Shown here piece after piece: positions 7,481 to 16,422 of a DNA stretch of 64,000 bases. The position numbers were made by a program, and so were the translations under genes. How positions within the stretch are numbered: position 1 is the stretch's first letter; each line of letters opens with the position of its first letter. The DNA is from Demequina subtropica (GTDB lineage Bacteria > Actinomycetota > Actinomycetes > Actinomycetales > Demequinaceae). Below the pieces are notes generated by a model, which searched no databases, had not been told where the DNA came from, and was given only the letters and a program-made list of their open reading frames with translations. Location: the NCBI RefSeq assembly GCF_000971235.1, contig NZ_BBMB01000003.1:123009-187008 (forward strand). Reading direction: 5' to 3'.

Positions 7481-9424
7481 TCAGCCGCGCAGGACCATCA
7501 CGTCCCGCGGCCCCACGTGCACGTCCCGGTCGCCCACCGTCACCGTGCACGATGCGGGGGCGTGGTTGAGCACGAACGTCCGGTCGCCTCGCGTCACCAC
7601 CTCGACGCCCTCGGGAAGGGCCGTCCACGGCACGCCCGCGTCCGCGAGCACGCGCTCGACCACCGCGCCGATGCGCTCGGGTGCGGTCGCGACGTAGAAC
7701 GCCGCGCCGTCCCCGTGCGCCTTGCGCGTGATCGCCGGCTGCCCGTCGAGGTCGTCGGAGCCCACGAAGGTCGCGAGCACCTGGGCGTCGCGGACGCGCA
7801 CCAGCTCGCCCCACTCGGACACCGGACCCTCGGCGAGGCCCGCGATGCTCCCGGTGCGCAGCGGCCACAGCTCCTCGACCCGCACGCCGAGCGGCTCCTG
7901 AAGCGAGCCCAGGTAGCCGCCGAGGCGCGCGTGCGCCTGCTCGTCGAGCACCGCCGTCTGGTAGCCGACCACGAGCTGCCCGCCGCGCGCGGGGACACCC
8001 GCGAGGTTCTCGACCGCGGCGTCCTCCAGGGAGATGGCCCCCGCGGCGATCACCACGTCGTAGCCGCCGAGGTCCCCCGTCGCGGCCACCATGTCGACCA
8101 GCACGCCGCGGCGCCACAGCGCGCGGTACCAGCGGATGAGCTGCTCGAGGTAGGACAGCCGCGACGGCATCGACGCCTGCTCGAGCGCCCACCACGACGG
8201 CCAGTCGACGACCATCGCGACCCGGGCCTCGCATCGTTCCCCGCGGATGTCCGCGAGCGACGCGAGCTCGGCGCCGAGCGCCTCGGTCTCGCGGAAGATC
8301 CGCGAGTCCTCGCCCGCGTGAGGCACCATCGCGGCGTGGAACTTCTCCGAGCCCGCCTGGGACGCGCGCCACTGGAACTGCATGATCCCGTCCGCGCCGC
8401 GCGCGATCGACTGGAGCGACAGGAGACGATGCATGCCCGCGGGCTTGGGCGCGTTGAACTCGCGCCAGTTGACCGCGCTGGTCGCCTGCTCCATGAGGAT
8501 CCAGGGACGGCCGCCGCCGAGCGAGCGCATGAGGTCGCGCGCCATCGCGGCGAGCATGGGTGACTCCGGGTCCTCGGGGTCCGGGTAGAGGTCGTCCGAG
8601 ATGAAGTCGAGATCGTCGGCCCAGGTCCAGTAGTCGATGTTCTTGAAGAACCCCATGAAGTTCGTGGTGATGGGGATGCCGGGCGTCACCTCGCGGAGCA
8701 CCGCGATCTCGGCGCGCAGGCACGCGCGGAGCTCGTCCGAGCTGTAGCGGTCGAAGTCGAGGGTCTGCGTCGGGTTGGTCCCGGCAGGCGTGACGCGCGG
8801 CGGGTCGACCTGGGCGAACTCCGTGTACCGCTGCGACCAGAAGGCCGTGCCCCATGCGGCGTTGAGGCTCTCGATGTCGCCGTAGCGCTCGCGGAGCCAG
8901 ACGCGGAAGCCCACCGCGGACTCGTCGGAGTAGTCGCGCGACACGTGGCAGCCGTACTCGTTGCCGACGTGCCAGGCCTCGAGCGCGGGGTGCGTGCCGT
9001 AGCGCTCCGCGAGCGCGCGGACCAGGCGCGTCGCATGCGCGCGGTACGCCGCGGACGACGGCCGGTAGTGCTGGCGCCCACCGAAGCTGAGCACCGTGCC
9101 GTCCGCCGTGACCGGCAGGATCTCGGGGTGCTTGTCGACGAGCCACTTGGGCGGCGACGCGGTCGCCGTCGCGAGGTCCGCGCGCACGCCGTTCGCATGC
9201 AGCAGGTCCATGAGGTCGTCGAGCCACGCGAAGTCGTACTCGCCGTCGCGCGGCTCGAGCCGCGCCCACGAGAACACCCCGATGGTGGCGACGGTGACCC
9301 CCGCACGGCGCATGAGGCGCATGTCGTCGTCCCACACGTCGCGAGGCCACTGCTCGGGGTTGTAGTCGCCTCCGTACCAGAGCGAGGTCATGCCGGAGGG
9401 GGTGCGCAGAGCGTCGTCGGTCAT
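7481..9424 (-). CDS. beta-galactosidase, glycoside hydrolase family 42
   Basis: 647 residues. The start MTSLWYGGDYNPEQWP (from residue 12) is characteristic of GH42. The TIM barrel covers about residues 10-390, with the acid/base Glu156 in HVGNEYGCH and the nucleophile Glu312 in LMEQATSAVNW. A beta-galactosidase trimerisation-like domain (about 400-590) and a small C-terminal beta domain follow. There is no signal peptide, so it acts in the cytoplasm on imported galactosides or galacto-oligosaccharides. The ATG at 9424 has no clear ribosome site but has TACGAT 6 nt upstream, which fits a leaderless transcript. The next ATG (residue 12) is also possible. No sugar transporter or regulator gene lies beside it. 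Confidence 0.93.
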   Translation of the reverse strand: MTDDALRTPSGMTSLWYGGDYNPEQWPRDVWDDDMRLMRRAGVTVATIGVFSWARLEPRDGEYDFAWLDDLMDLLHANGVRADLATATASPPKWLVDKHPEILPVTADGTVLSFGGRQHYRPSSAAYRAHATRLVRALAERYGTHPALEAWHVGNEYGCHVSRDYSDESAVGFRVWLRERYGDIESLNAAWGTAFWSQRYTEFAQVDPPRVTPAGTNPTQTLDFDRYSSDELRACLRAEIAVLREVTPGIPITTNFMGFFKNIDYWTWADDLDFISDDLYPDPEDPESPMLAAMARDLMRSLGGGRPWILMEQATSAVNWREFNAPKPAGMHRLLSLQSIARGADGIMQFQWRASQAGSEKFHAAMVPHAGEDSRIFRETEALGAELASLADIRGERCEARVAMVVDWPSWWALEQASMPSRLSYLEQLIRWYRALWRRGVLVDMVAATGDLGGYDVVIAAGAISLEDAAVENLAGVPARGGQLVVGYQTAVLDEQAHARLGGYLGSLQEPLGVRVEELWPLRTGSIAGLAEGPVSEWGELVRVRDAQVLATFVGSDDLDGQPAITRKAHGDGAAFYVATAPERIGAVVERVLADAGVPWTALPEGVEVVTRGDRTFVLNHAPASCTVTVGDRDVHVGPRDVMVLRG

Positions 9425-9430
9425 GCCCGC

Positions 9431-9436
9431 ATCGTA
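9431..9436 (-). promoter_or_regulatory. -10 box placed for a leaderless GH42 transcript
   Basis: TACGAT on the minus strand ends 6 nt before the ATG at 9424; no ribosome site is present. See the finding on leaderless genes. Confidence 0.5.
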
Positions 9437-9457
9437 GGCGCGTCCCGCCCGGGACCC

Positions 9458-9494
9458 CCGTCCGCATCGTCCCTGCGAGGGACGATGCGGACGG
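9458..9494 (-). terminator. terminator after the ABC exporter operon, built from two GCATCGTCC copies
   Basis: Arms 9458-9473 and 9479-9494 form a perfect 16-bp stem with a 5-nt loop, starting 3 bp after the stop codon of the last exporter gene. The stem contains GCATCGTCC (9464-9472) and its complement (9480-9488). There is no long T-run. Confidence 0.75.
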
Positions 9495-9496
9495 GT

Positions 9497-11494
9497 TCAG
9501 GTCCGGTCGACGGCGGCGTCGTCGAGCTCCTCGCCGCGGTGCGGCGGGGCGCCCGGGTGCGGCACCGACGGGTCGTCGAAGACCGTCGCGAGCTCGCCCG
9601 TGGTCGGGTCGATGGGATCGATCGGCGGCTCGACGTCCTCGATGGGGGCGGCGAACTGCGCCTCGTACAGCCGCGCGTACGCGCCCTTGGCCTTGAGCAG
9701 CTGCTCGTGGTTGCCCTGCTCCACGATGGAGCCGTGCTCCATCACGAGGATGAGGTCCGCGTCGCGGATGGTCGACAGCCGGTGCGCGATCACGAACGCG
9801 GTGCGATCCTTGCGCAGGTCGGCCATCGCGCGCTGGACCAGCAGCTCGGTGCGGGTGTCGACGGACGAGGTCGCCTCGTCGAGGATGAGCACCTGCGGCT
9901 GCGCCACGAAGGCGCGGGCGATGGTGACGAGCTGGCGCTCGCCTGCGGAGAGGTTGGTCGCGTCGTCGTCCAGCACGGTGTCGTAGCCGTCGGGCAGCGA
10001 GTGCACGAACCTGTCCACGTAGGCGGCCTTCGCGGCGGCGAGGATCTCCTCCTCCGTCGCATCGGTGCGGCCGTACGCGATGTTGTCGCGGATGGTGCCC
10101 CCGAAGAGCCACGTGTCCTGCAGCACCATGCCGGTCCGCGCACGGAGGTCCGCACGGGTCATCGCCGCGGTGTCGGTGCCGTCGAGCGTGATGCGGCCGC
10201 TCGTGAGCTCGTAGAAGCGCATCACCAGGTTGACCAGCGTGGTCTTGCCCGCTCCCGTGGGTCCCACGATCGCGACCGTGCGGCCCGGCTCGACCACGAG
10301 GTCGAGGTTGTCGATGAGCGGCTTGTCCTCGACGTAGCGGAAGGACACGTCCTCGAACACGAGGCGGCCGTGGTCGTCCCTGGGGCTCTCCGCGGGCTCG
10401 GGGTCCGCGCCCTGCTCCTCGGCGTCGAGCAGCTCGAACACGCGCTCGGCCGAGGCGACGCCCGACTGCAGCAGGTTGGCCATCGAGCCGAGCTGGCTCA
10501 CGGGCTGCTGGAACTGGCGCGAGTACTGGATGAACGCCTGCACGTCGCCGAGCGTCATCGTCCCGCTCGCGACCCGCAGGCCGCCGACCACAGCGATCGC
10601 GACGTACACGAGGTTCCCGATGAACATCGCGGACGGCATGATGATGCCCGAGATGAACTGCGCGCCGAAGCTCGCCTCGTAGAGCTCCTCGTTCTTGCGG
10701 CCGAACTCCTCGCGCGACTGCTTCCCGCGCCCGAAGACCTTGACCAGCGCGTGGCCGGTGTAGCCCTCCTCGATCTGCGAGTTGAGGTCGCCCGTGTGCT
10801 TCCACTGGGCCACGAACTTGGGCTGCGAGCGCTTCGCGATCTGCGCCACCACGATCGCGGTGAGCGGGATCGACACGAGCGCGACCAGCGCGAGCTCCCA
10901 CGAGATCGAGAACATCATCACGAGGATGCCGATCACGGTGAGCACGGACGTGAAGATCTGGCTCAGGGTCTGCTGGAGCGTCTGCGAGATGTTGTCGATG
11001 TCGTTGGTGACACGGCTGAGCAGGTCGCCGCGCTGGTGGCGGTCGAAGTAGCTGAGCGGCAGGCGGTGGATCTTGTCCTCGACGCTCTGGCGCAGCCGGT
11101 ACACGGTGCGCTGCGTGACGCCGTTGAGGATGAAGCCTTGCAGCAGCCCCAAGATGGCGGAGCCGATGTAGATGAGCACGACCCACAGCAGGATGCCGTG
11201 GAGCTTGGGGAAGTCGACCCCGCCCGCGAGGAAGCCCTCGAAGATCACGGTGGTGGCGTTGCCCAGGATCTTCGGGCCGACGACCGACAGGGTGACCGAG
11301 CCGATGCCGAGCACGACGACGACGGCCACGAGCACGAGCTCGGGCCGGAGCAGCCCCACGAGGCGCTTGCCCGACTCCTTGAAGTTGCCGGCCTTCTCGG
11401 TCGGCGCGCCCATGCCGGGCCCGCCGGGACCGTGCTGCCGCTGCTGCGGGGGACGGGGGGCGTCCTGCTTCTCCTCGGTGGCGTTCTCGCTCAT
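9497..11494 (-). CDS. ABC exporter, fused membrane/ATPase subunit (second of a heterodimer)
   Basis: 665 residues from an ATG with GAGGAGG upstream that overlaps the previous stop (ATGA). A Gln/Pro-rich N-terminal extension of about 40 residues precedes a six-helix type I exporter domain (about 55-350) and an ATPase domain with GPTGAGKTT (410-418), LSAGERQLV (signature, about 510) and LILDEATSSVD (Walker B with catalytic Glu). A charged tail of about 60 residues follows. Together with the upstream gene it forms a heterodimeric multidrug or lipid exporter. This subunit has the intact catalytic Glu; its partner has Asp there. TetR control suggests induction by a toxic compound. The substrate cannot be read from the sequence. 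Confidence 0.93.
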   Translation of the reverse strand: MSENATEEKQDAPRPPQQRQHGPGGPGMGAPTEKAGNFKESGKRLVGLLRPELVLVAVVVVLGIGSVTLSVVGPKILGNATTVIFEGFLAGGVDFPKLHGILLWVVLIYIGSAILGLLQGFILNGVTQRTVYRLRQSVEDKIHRLPLSYFDRHQRGDLLSRVTNDIDNISQTLQQTLSQIFTSVLTVIGILVMMFSISWELALVALVSIPLTAIVVAQIAKRSQPKFVAQWKHTGDLNSQIEEGYTGHALVKVFGRGKQSREEFGRKNEELYEASFGAQFISGIIMPSAMFIGNLVYVAIAVVGGLRVASGTMTLGDVQAFIQYSRQFQQPVSQLGSMANLLQSGVASAERVFELLDAEEQGADPEPAESPRDDHGRLVFEDVSFRYVEDKPLIDNLDLVVEPGRTVAIVGPTGAGKTTLVNLVMRFYELTSGRITLDGTDTAAMTRADLRARTGMVLQDTWLFGGTIRDNIAYGRTDATEEEILAAAKAAYVDRFVHSLPDGYDTVLDDDATNLSAGERQLVTIARAFVAQPQVLILDEATSSVDTRTELLVQRAMADLRKDRTAFVIAHRLSTIRDADLILVMEHGSIVEQGNHEQLLKAKGAYARLYEAQFAAPIEDVEPPIDPIDPTTGELATVFDDPSVPHPGAPPHRGEELDDAAVDRT

Positions 11495-13224
11495 CCGGCC
11501 ACCTCCTCGGCTCGCAGCTGGGTACTGACGATCTCCTGGTAGGTGGGCGAGGTCTGCAGCAGCTCGCTGTGCGTGCCGCGGTCGACGATGCGCCCGTCCT
11601 CCATCACGAGGATCTGGTCCGCGTCGACGATGCTCGAGACGCGCTGCGCGACGACGATCACCGTGGCGTCGGTGACCTCGCGGTCGAGCGCGGCGCGCAG
11701 CCGCGCGTCCGTCGCGGTGTCGAGGGCCGAGAACGAGTCGTCGAAGATGAGCACGTCGGGCTGACGCACGAGCGCGCGGGCGATGCTGAGCCGCTGGCGC
11801 TGGCCGCCCGACACGGTGGTGCCGCCCTGCGCGATCGGGCTGTCGAGGGTCTCGGGCATCGCGCGCACGAAGTCCTCGCCCTGCGCGATCGCGAGCGCCT
11901 CCCACAGCTCGTCGTCCGTCGCCTCCTCGCGCCCGTAGCGGAGGTTGGACCCGACGGTGCCGGCGAACAGGTACGGACGCTGGGGCACCAGGCCGATGCG
12001 CGCCCACAGGGACTCGAGCTGCGCGTCGCGCACGTCGACGCCGCCGACGCTCACGGTGCCCGACGTCGCGTCGTGGAGGCGCGGGATGAGGCTGATGAGC
12101 GTGGTCTTGCCGGCGCCGGTCGAGCCGATGATCGCGGTCGTGGTGCCGCGGCGGGCCGTGAAGGAGATGTCCGCGAGCACCGGCTGCTCGGCGCCGGGGT
12201 AGGTGAAGGTGACCTTGTCGAAGACCACCTCGCCGGTCCGGGGGACCTCGACCGCGGCATCGTCCTCGCGCACCGAGCTGTCGGTGTCGAGCACGGCGCC
12301 GATGCGGTCCGCGGAGACGGCGGCGCGCGGCACGAGCACGAAGAGGAACGTCGCCATGAGGACCGAGAAGAGGATCTGGATGAGGTAGCTGAGGAACGCG
12401 GTGAGCGCGCCGACCTGCATGTCGCCCGCGTCGATGCGGTAGCCGCCGAACCAGATGACGGCGGCCGATCCGGTGTTCACCACGAGCAGGACCAGCGGGA
12501 ACATCGCGGCCATGAGGCGGCCCGCCTTGAGCGCGGACTCCGTCACGAGCGCGTTCGCGTCGCCGAAGCGCTGCTCCTCGATGGGCTCGCGCACGAACGC
12601 GCGGACCACGCGGATGCCGGTGAGCTGCTCGCGCAGCACGCGGTTGATCCCGTCGATGCGCACCTGCATCCGGCGGAAGTGCGGCACCATCCGCCACACG
12701 ATGAGCAGCACGATGACGAGCAGCAGCGGGATGGCGACGGCCATGATCCAGCTGAGGGCCGGATCCTGCTCGATCGCGAGGATGACGCCGCCGATGAGCG
12801 TGAAGGGCGTGGTCATGAGCAGCGTGCAGGTCATCAGCACGAGCATCTGGACCTGCTGGACGTCGTTGCTGGTGCGGGTGATGAGCGAGGGGGCGCCGAA
12901 GCGCTGGACCTCCGCCTCGGAGAACGAGGCGACCTTGCCGAAGATGTCGCGGCGCAGGTCCGCGCCCACGCGCATCGCGATCTTGGCGCCGAAGTACACG
13001 GCCGTGATGGTGCAGACGATGCCGACGAGCGACAGCAGCAGCATCCATCCGCCCATGCGCCAGATGTAGTCGGTGTCCCCGGTGGCGACGCCCTTGTCGA
13101 TGATGTCGGCGTTGAGGGTCGGCAGGTACAGGTTGACGATGGCCTGCGCGCACTGGAACACGACTACTCCGACGAGGAGCCTCCAGTACGGCCTGACCGA
13201 GGCGACGAGCAGCCTCCAGAGCAT
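11491..13224 (-). CDS. ABC exporter, fused membrane/ATPase subunit (first of a heterodimer)
   Basis: 577 residues. I place the start at the ATG at 13224 (MLWRLLVASVRPYW), with GGAAGGGG about 9 nt upstream, 4 nt after the TetR stop. Six membrane helices lie at about 15-300. The ATPase domain has GSTGAGKTT (near 366) and VSGGQRQRLS (near 470). Walker B reads LIFDDSFSALD: Asp replaces the usual catalytic Glu, which is typical of the degenerate site of heterodimeric exporters such as TM287/288. This explains the pairing with the next gene, to which it is coupled by an ATGA overlap. Confidence 0.93.
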   Translation of the reverse strand: MLWRLLVASVRPYWRLLVGVVVFQCAQAIVNLYLPTLNADIIDKGVATGDTDYIWRMGGWMLLLSLVGIVCTITAVYFGAKIAMRVGADLRRDIFGKVASFSEAEVQRFGAPSLITRTSNDVQQVQMLVLMTCTLLMTTPFTLIGGVILAIEQDPALSWIMAVAIPLLLVIVLLIVWRMVPHFRRMQVRIDGINRVLREQLTGIRVVRAFVREPIEEQRFGDANALVTESALKAGRLMAAMFPLVLLVVNTGSAAVIWFGGYRIDAGDMQVGALTAFLSYLIQILFSVLMATFLFVLVPRAAVSADRIGAVLDTDSSVREDDAAVEVPRTGEVVFDKVTFTYPGAEQPVLADISFTARRGTTTAIIGSTGAGKTTLISLIPRLHDATSGTVSVGGVDVRDAQLESLWARIGLVPQRPYLFAGTVGSNLRYGREEATDDELWEALAIAQGEDFVRAMPETLDSPIAQGGTTVSGGQRQRLSIARALVRQPDVLIFDDSFSALDTATDARLRAALDREVTDATVIVVAQRVSSIVDADQILVMEDGRIVDRGTHSELLQTSPTYQEIVSTQLRAEEVAG

Positions 13225-13228
13225 GGGA

Positions 13229-13828
13229 TCAGTCCCCTTCCTTGGCGATACCGCGCAGGATGAAGTCGGCGAGCTCGGAAGGATCCGAGGCACCACCGGT
13301 GGTGAGGAACGGCATCGTGGTGCCGAACACCAGGATGCGCAGATAATCGACGGCTGTCGCGACGGGGACCCGGATCCGGTCCTTGTCCGGCTCGAGCAGG
13401 CGCTCGACCACGCCGGTGACCTCGCCGAGCGGCGGCCTGCGATGGCCGTGCCCCTCGGGTCCCGCATGTCGGGCATGGTCGCGCGGGCCGAGCGCCGTCA
13501 TGAAGCGCACCACGCCCGAGACGCGGCTGTGGAGCACGCTCACGATGAGCTCGATCTTGGTCTCGAGGCTGAGCGTGGGGTCGACCTCCTCGAGGAATCC
13601 CAGGATCTCGCTCGGGTCCATGACCTTCGCGATCGCGGCGTCGAGGAGCGCCTCCTTGTCCGCGAACGCGCGGAACACGGTGCCCTCGGCGATGCCGGCC
13701 GCCTCCGCGATCTCGCGGGTGGTGACCTCTGTCCCCCGCTCGAGGACGAGCGGGATCACGGCGTCGACGATGTGCGCGCGCCGCTCCTCGACAGGCATGG
13801 GGGCCGCGCGTCGCGCCTTGGTGGTCAC
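13229..13828 (-). CDS. TetR family repressor of the ABC exporter operon
   Basis: 199 residues from a GTG at 13828. The N-terminal helix-turn-helix (about residues 20-65: TTREIAEAAGIAEGTVFRAF) is a standard TetR DNA-binding domain. The C-terminal helical part would bind the inducer. The gene is first in the operon with the two exporter genes (4 bp to the next start), and a perfect palindrome lies 13 bp before its start. It should therefore repress itself and the exporter until a ligand, probably an exporter substrate, binds. The ligand is unknown. Confidence 0.93.
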   Translation of the reverse strand: MTTKARRAAPMPVEERRAHIVDAVIPLVLERGTEVTTREIAEAAGIAEGTVFRAFADKEALLDAAIAKVMDPSEILGFLEEVDPTLSLETKIELIVSVLHSRVSGVVRFMTALGPRDHARHAGPEGHGHRRPPLGEVTGVVERLLEPDKDRIRVPVATAVDYLRILVFGTTMPFLTTGGASDPSELADFILRGIAKEGD

Positions 13829-13840
13829 CGGCTCACACTA

Positions 13841-13858
13841 AGTGAGTGAGCACTCACT
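13841..13858. promoter_or_regulatory. TetR operator, perfect 18-bp palindrome
   Basis: AGTGAGTG-AG-CACTCACT is a perfect inverted repeat of 8+8 bp, the classic form of a TetR-family operator (TGAGTGAnnnnTCACTCA type). It lies directly upstream of the tetR gene. Its right half overlaps the last codons of the GNAT gene that ends at 13854. Confidence 0.85.
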
Positions 13859-14453
13859 CCGCAAGTCGGGGACGTGCGAGGCGACGGGCGAAGGTCACCG
13901 CCGCATCGTCCGACGCGATCGCCTCGAAGCCGACGCGCGGGTAGAACGCCTGCGCTCCCCCGTTGGCGCGTTCCGCGACCAGGTGGACGCCCGGCGCTCC
14001 CCGCGTGGCGAGCAGCGCGCACGCCGCCTCGATGAGCGCGCGCCCCGCGCCCCGACCCTGGGCCTCCGGCAGGAGGTCGATGTGGAGGTGCGCGGGATAC
14101 GCGTCGAGCTCCGGGATGAGCATCCTCGCGGGGTCGGCTGCCGAGGGCACGAGCCACGCATCGGCGGCGGTGCGCGGCGGATGGCCCGCCGCGACCGTCG
14201 GCCACCACTCATGCACGAACCACTCCTGGAACGCGCGGGTGTCCGACGTGCCGAGCACATAGCCCACGGCGCCCTCGCCCTCGTCCCACACGAGGCAGAA
14301 GCCGCCCGGACCGTCGAGGTACGGCGTCGCGTAGACGTCCGCGAGCACCGTGTCGTCCCCGAAGCGTCCCGTCGCGTCGCCTCCCTGCGCGCCGGTGAGG
14401 AGGCAGATGCGCGCGATCGCGTCGCGGTCCTCCAGGGTCGCGGCGCGGATCAC
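13854..14453 (-). CDS. GNAT family N-acetyltransferase
   Basis: 199 residues from a GTG at 14453 that overlaps the stop of the FUSC-like gene by 4 bp (GTGA). The acetyl-CoA binding motif A is LLPEAQGRGAGRALI (about residues 130-145), after the expected beta4 strand (HLHIDLL); AFYPRVGF near residue 178 is the typical C-terminal motif. The middle segment with two adjacent Trp residues (EWWP) is reminiscent of the O-GlcNAcase-type GNAT subgroup. The acceptor substrate is unknown. It is translationally coupled to a membrane protein, so they are probably co-expressed. Confidence 0.88.
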   Translation of the reverse strand: MIRAATLEDRDAIARICLLTGAQGGDATGRFGDDTVLADVYATPYLDGPGGFCLVWDEGEGAVGYVLGTSDTRAFQEWFVHEWWPTVAAGHPPRTAADAWLVPSAADPARMLIPELDAYPAHLHIDLLPEAQGRGAGRALIEAACALLATRGAPGVHLVAERANGGAQAFYPRVGFEAIASDDAAVTFARRLARPRLAE

Positions 14454-15403
14454 GTACGCTCGCCCCTCCGCTCGAGCCGCGCGAGCACGAGCGCGAGCAG
14501 CATCGCGAGCACGACCCCGATCACGGTGAGGCCGATGCGCTGGAGCGCCGCATCCCACGCGCCGGCGGCGGAGGCCACACCCGCGACGAGCACCAGCGCC
14601 GCAGCGGTGAACGCGGCCCCACGGACCTCGTCCCGCGCGAGCGACCACCCCGTGCCGATCACGGCCGCGAGGACCGCGCACGCGGCTCCGAGCCACCCCG
14701 GGATCAGCGAGGCGAGCACCGCTCCGGCGAGCGTGCCCGCCACCGTGCCCAGCACGCGGCGGCGGGCACGCGGCGCCGTCTCGCCTCGCACGGGGATGAG
14801 CACCGCGCTGAGCGCGATCACGACCCACATGGAATGCGCGACGCCGAGCTCGCGCGCCACCCCGATCGCGACGCCGCTGCCCGCCGCCAGGGCGGCGACG
14901 TACGGCCACGCGATCCGCGCAGGGAGGGGCGTCGGATCGAGCTTCGCGAGCCCCATCGCGGCGGCGATCGCCGGAAGCGCGGCGGCCCCGAGCGCGACAC
15001 CCACGAACGCGGCGCCGGGACCGATGGTCGCGACGTCCGTCCCGGCCGCGGCGACCACCACGGGCGCGATCCCGACCACCGGGCCGTAGCGCAGCACCGC
15101 CGGCGCCGAGACGAGCGCGGCGGCCGCGGTCAGGAGTCCCACCGCCACCGGGGCATCGTCCTGCGTGGTCGCCGCCGCCGCGAGCGCGGCGACGACGATG
15201 CCGAGCACCACGGGATGCCACACCGGCCCGCGCTGGAGCGCCATCACGAGCACCATGAGGCCGCCGAGGGCGGCCCCGACGCCGGCGCCGGCTCCCATGA
15301 CGAGCCCGACGACCACCGCGATGCCCAGGACGACCGCGATGAGCATGGCCGCGAGCCGCAGCGCCTGACCGGGCGGGAGCAGGCGGGACGATGACGCTGT
15401 CAT
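14450..15403 (-). CDS. FUSC-like (aromatic acid exporter type) membrane protein
   Basis: 317 residues, almost entirely hydrophobic, with about ten predicted membrane segments. The conserved stretch RRVLGTVAGTLAGAVLA (about residue 215) after a short basic loop resembles the FUSC half-domain seen in fusaric-acid resistance and AaeB-type exporters. The protein lacks the large cytoplasmic domain of full-length AaeB. The ATG at 15403 has no ribosome site but TAGGCT 6 nt upstream (leaderless). Coupled to a GNAT gene. Substrate unknown; assignment to FUSC is moderately sure. Confidence 0.7.
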   Translation of the reverse strand: MTASSSRLLPPGQALRLAAMLIAVVLGIAVVVGLVMGAGAGVGAALGGLMVLVMALQRGPVWHPVVLGIVVAALAAAATTQDDAPVAVGLLTAAAALVSAPAVLRYGPVVGIAPVVVAAAGTDVATIGPGAAFVGVALGAAALPAIAAAMGLAKLDPTPLPARIAWPYVAALAAGSGVAIGVARELGVAHSMWVVIALSAVLIPVRGETAPRARRRVLGTVAGTLAGAVLASLIPGWLGAACAVLAAVIGTGWSLARDEVRGAAFTAAALVLVAGVASAAGAWDAALQRIGLTVIGVVLAMLLALVLARLERRGERT

Positions 15404-15409
15404 GCGCTG

Positions 15410-15415
15410 AGCCTA
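15410..15415 (-). promoter_or_regulatory. -10 box of leaderless FUSC-like gene
   Basis: TAGGCT on the minus strand ends 6 nt before the ATG at 15403. The divergent TRIC gene has its own -10 box 12 bp away, so the two promoters are back to back within 36 bp. Confidence 0.55.
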
Positions 15416-15427
15416 GGGCGACGGACG

Positions 15428-15433
15428 TACCCT
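15428..15433 (+). promoter_or_regulatory. -10 box of leaderless TRIC-type gene
   Basis: TACCCT ends 6 nt before the GTG at 15440; no ribosome site lies between. It fits the leaderless pattern found repeatedly in this window. Confidence 0.5.
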
Positions 15434-15439
15434 CGTGTA

Positions 15440-16402
15440 GTGACGGTCCTGCCCGAGCTCCTCGAGCTCCCCCTCGCCATCAACCTGCTCGCGGTGTTCT
15501 TCGGGGCGCTCGGCGGCACCATCCGCGCGGGCGAGGACGAGCACACGGACATCGTCGGCGTGTTCACGCTCGCGGCCGCGATGGGCTTCGGCGGCGGCAT
15601 CATCCGTGACGTGCTGCTCGGCAACCTCCCGCCGGCCGCGATCCGCGACCCCCTGTACTTCGTGGCCGCCTTCGTCGCGGCGGCGATCGGCATGGGCTTC
15701 CTCTACTACCTCCACAAGCTGGGCCGCTTCCTGTGGTGGCTCGACTCGATCATCATCGGCCTGTTCGCGTGCGTGGGCGTCAACACCGCGCTGCTCGCGG
15801 GGGTGAAGATCCTGCCGGCCGTGGTGATCGGCATGATCGCGTCCGTGGGCGGGCTCATGCTCACCGACATCCTGCAGGGGCGGCCCTCGTCGATCATGTA
15901 CCTGGGACCGCCGAACGCGGTCTCGGGCCTCGCCGGAGCGATCACCTACGGCACGCTCATCTCGTTCGTCGACCCGATCGTCACCACGGTGATCGCGACC
16001 GTCGCGACCATCGGCGTGCGCCTCACGGGGCCGCTGTTCCACACGCGGGTCCCCCAGCCTCGGAAGCACGCCTACGAGCTCAAGGTGCGCACCGCGTTCA
16101 AGCGCGCCCGCAAGGAGGGCACGCTGCCCGAGGGCCTCGGCGAGCTCGCCCCGGGCACCGGCGCGCTCGCCGCGGTCTCCGGCCTGGGCGCCGTGCCGGC
16201 GCTCGCCGAGGACCCCGAGACGATCTCCGCGGCCGCGCCGCACGAGGAGCCGGTCGCGGCCGAGCCCGAGGCCGAGACGATCTACATCGACGAGTACTCC
16301 CCCGGCCTGGGCTCGAGCTCGGCGGCCGAGGAGTGGATCGCCTCGCTCGAGCAGGAGGATTCCGGCGAGCCCCAGGAGTCCGAGGAGACCGAGCCCGCGT
16401 AG
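15440..16402 (+). CDS. trimeric intracellular cation (TRIC) channel family protein (YicG/UPF0126 type)
   Basis: 320 residues. The first 200 form two repeats of three membrane helices with the family glycine motifs GGGIIRDVLLGNLPPAAIRDP (first repeat) and GGLMLTDILQGRPSS (second repeat), so it should be a homotrimeric cation channel (K+ or similar) in the cytoplasmic membrane. Residues 200-320 are an acidic, Glu/Pro-rich cytoplasmic tail without a recognised domain, longer than in typical bacterial homologues of about 200-220 residues. Starts at a GTG without a ribosome site. It is a single gene that converges with thrB. Confidence 0.88.
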   Translation: MTVLPELLELPLAINLLAVFFGALGGTIRAGEDEHTDIVGVFTLAAAMGFGGGIIRDVLLGNLPPAAIRDPLYFVAAFVAAAIGMGFLYYLHKLGRFLWWLDSIIIGLFACVGVNTALLAGVKILPAVVIGMIASVGGLMLTDILQGRPSSIMYLGPPNAVSGLAGAITYGTLISFVDPIVTTVIATVATIGVRLTGPLFHTRVPQPRKHAYELKVRTAFKRARKEGTLPEGLGELAPGTGALAAVSGLGAVPALAEDPETISAAAPHEEPVAAEPEAETIYIDEYSPGLGSSSAAEEWIASLEQEDSGEPQESEETEPA

Positions 16403-16422
16403 CGCAGCAGCGGCGGCGCTAC
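16399..16422. terminator. weak bidirectional hairpin between convergent genes
   Basis: GTAGCGC (16399-16405) pairs with GCGCTAC (16416-16422). The arms contain the stop codons of the TRIC gene and of thrB. There is no T-run, so termination is possible but unproven. Confidence 0.3.
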
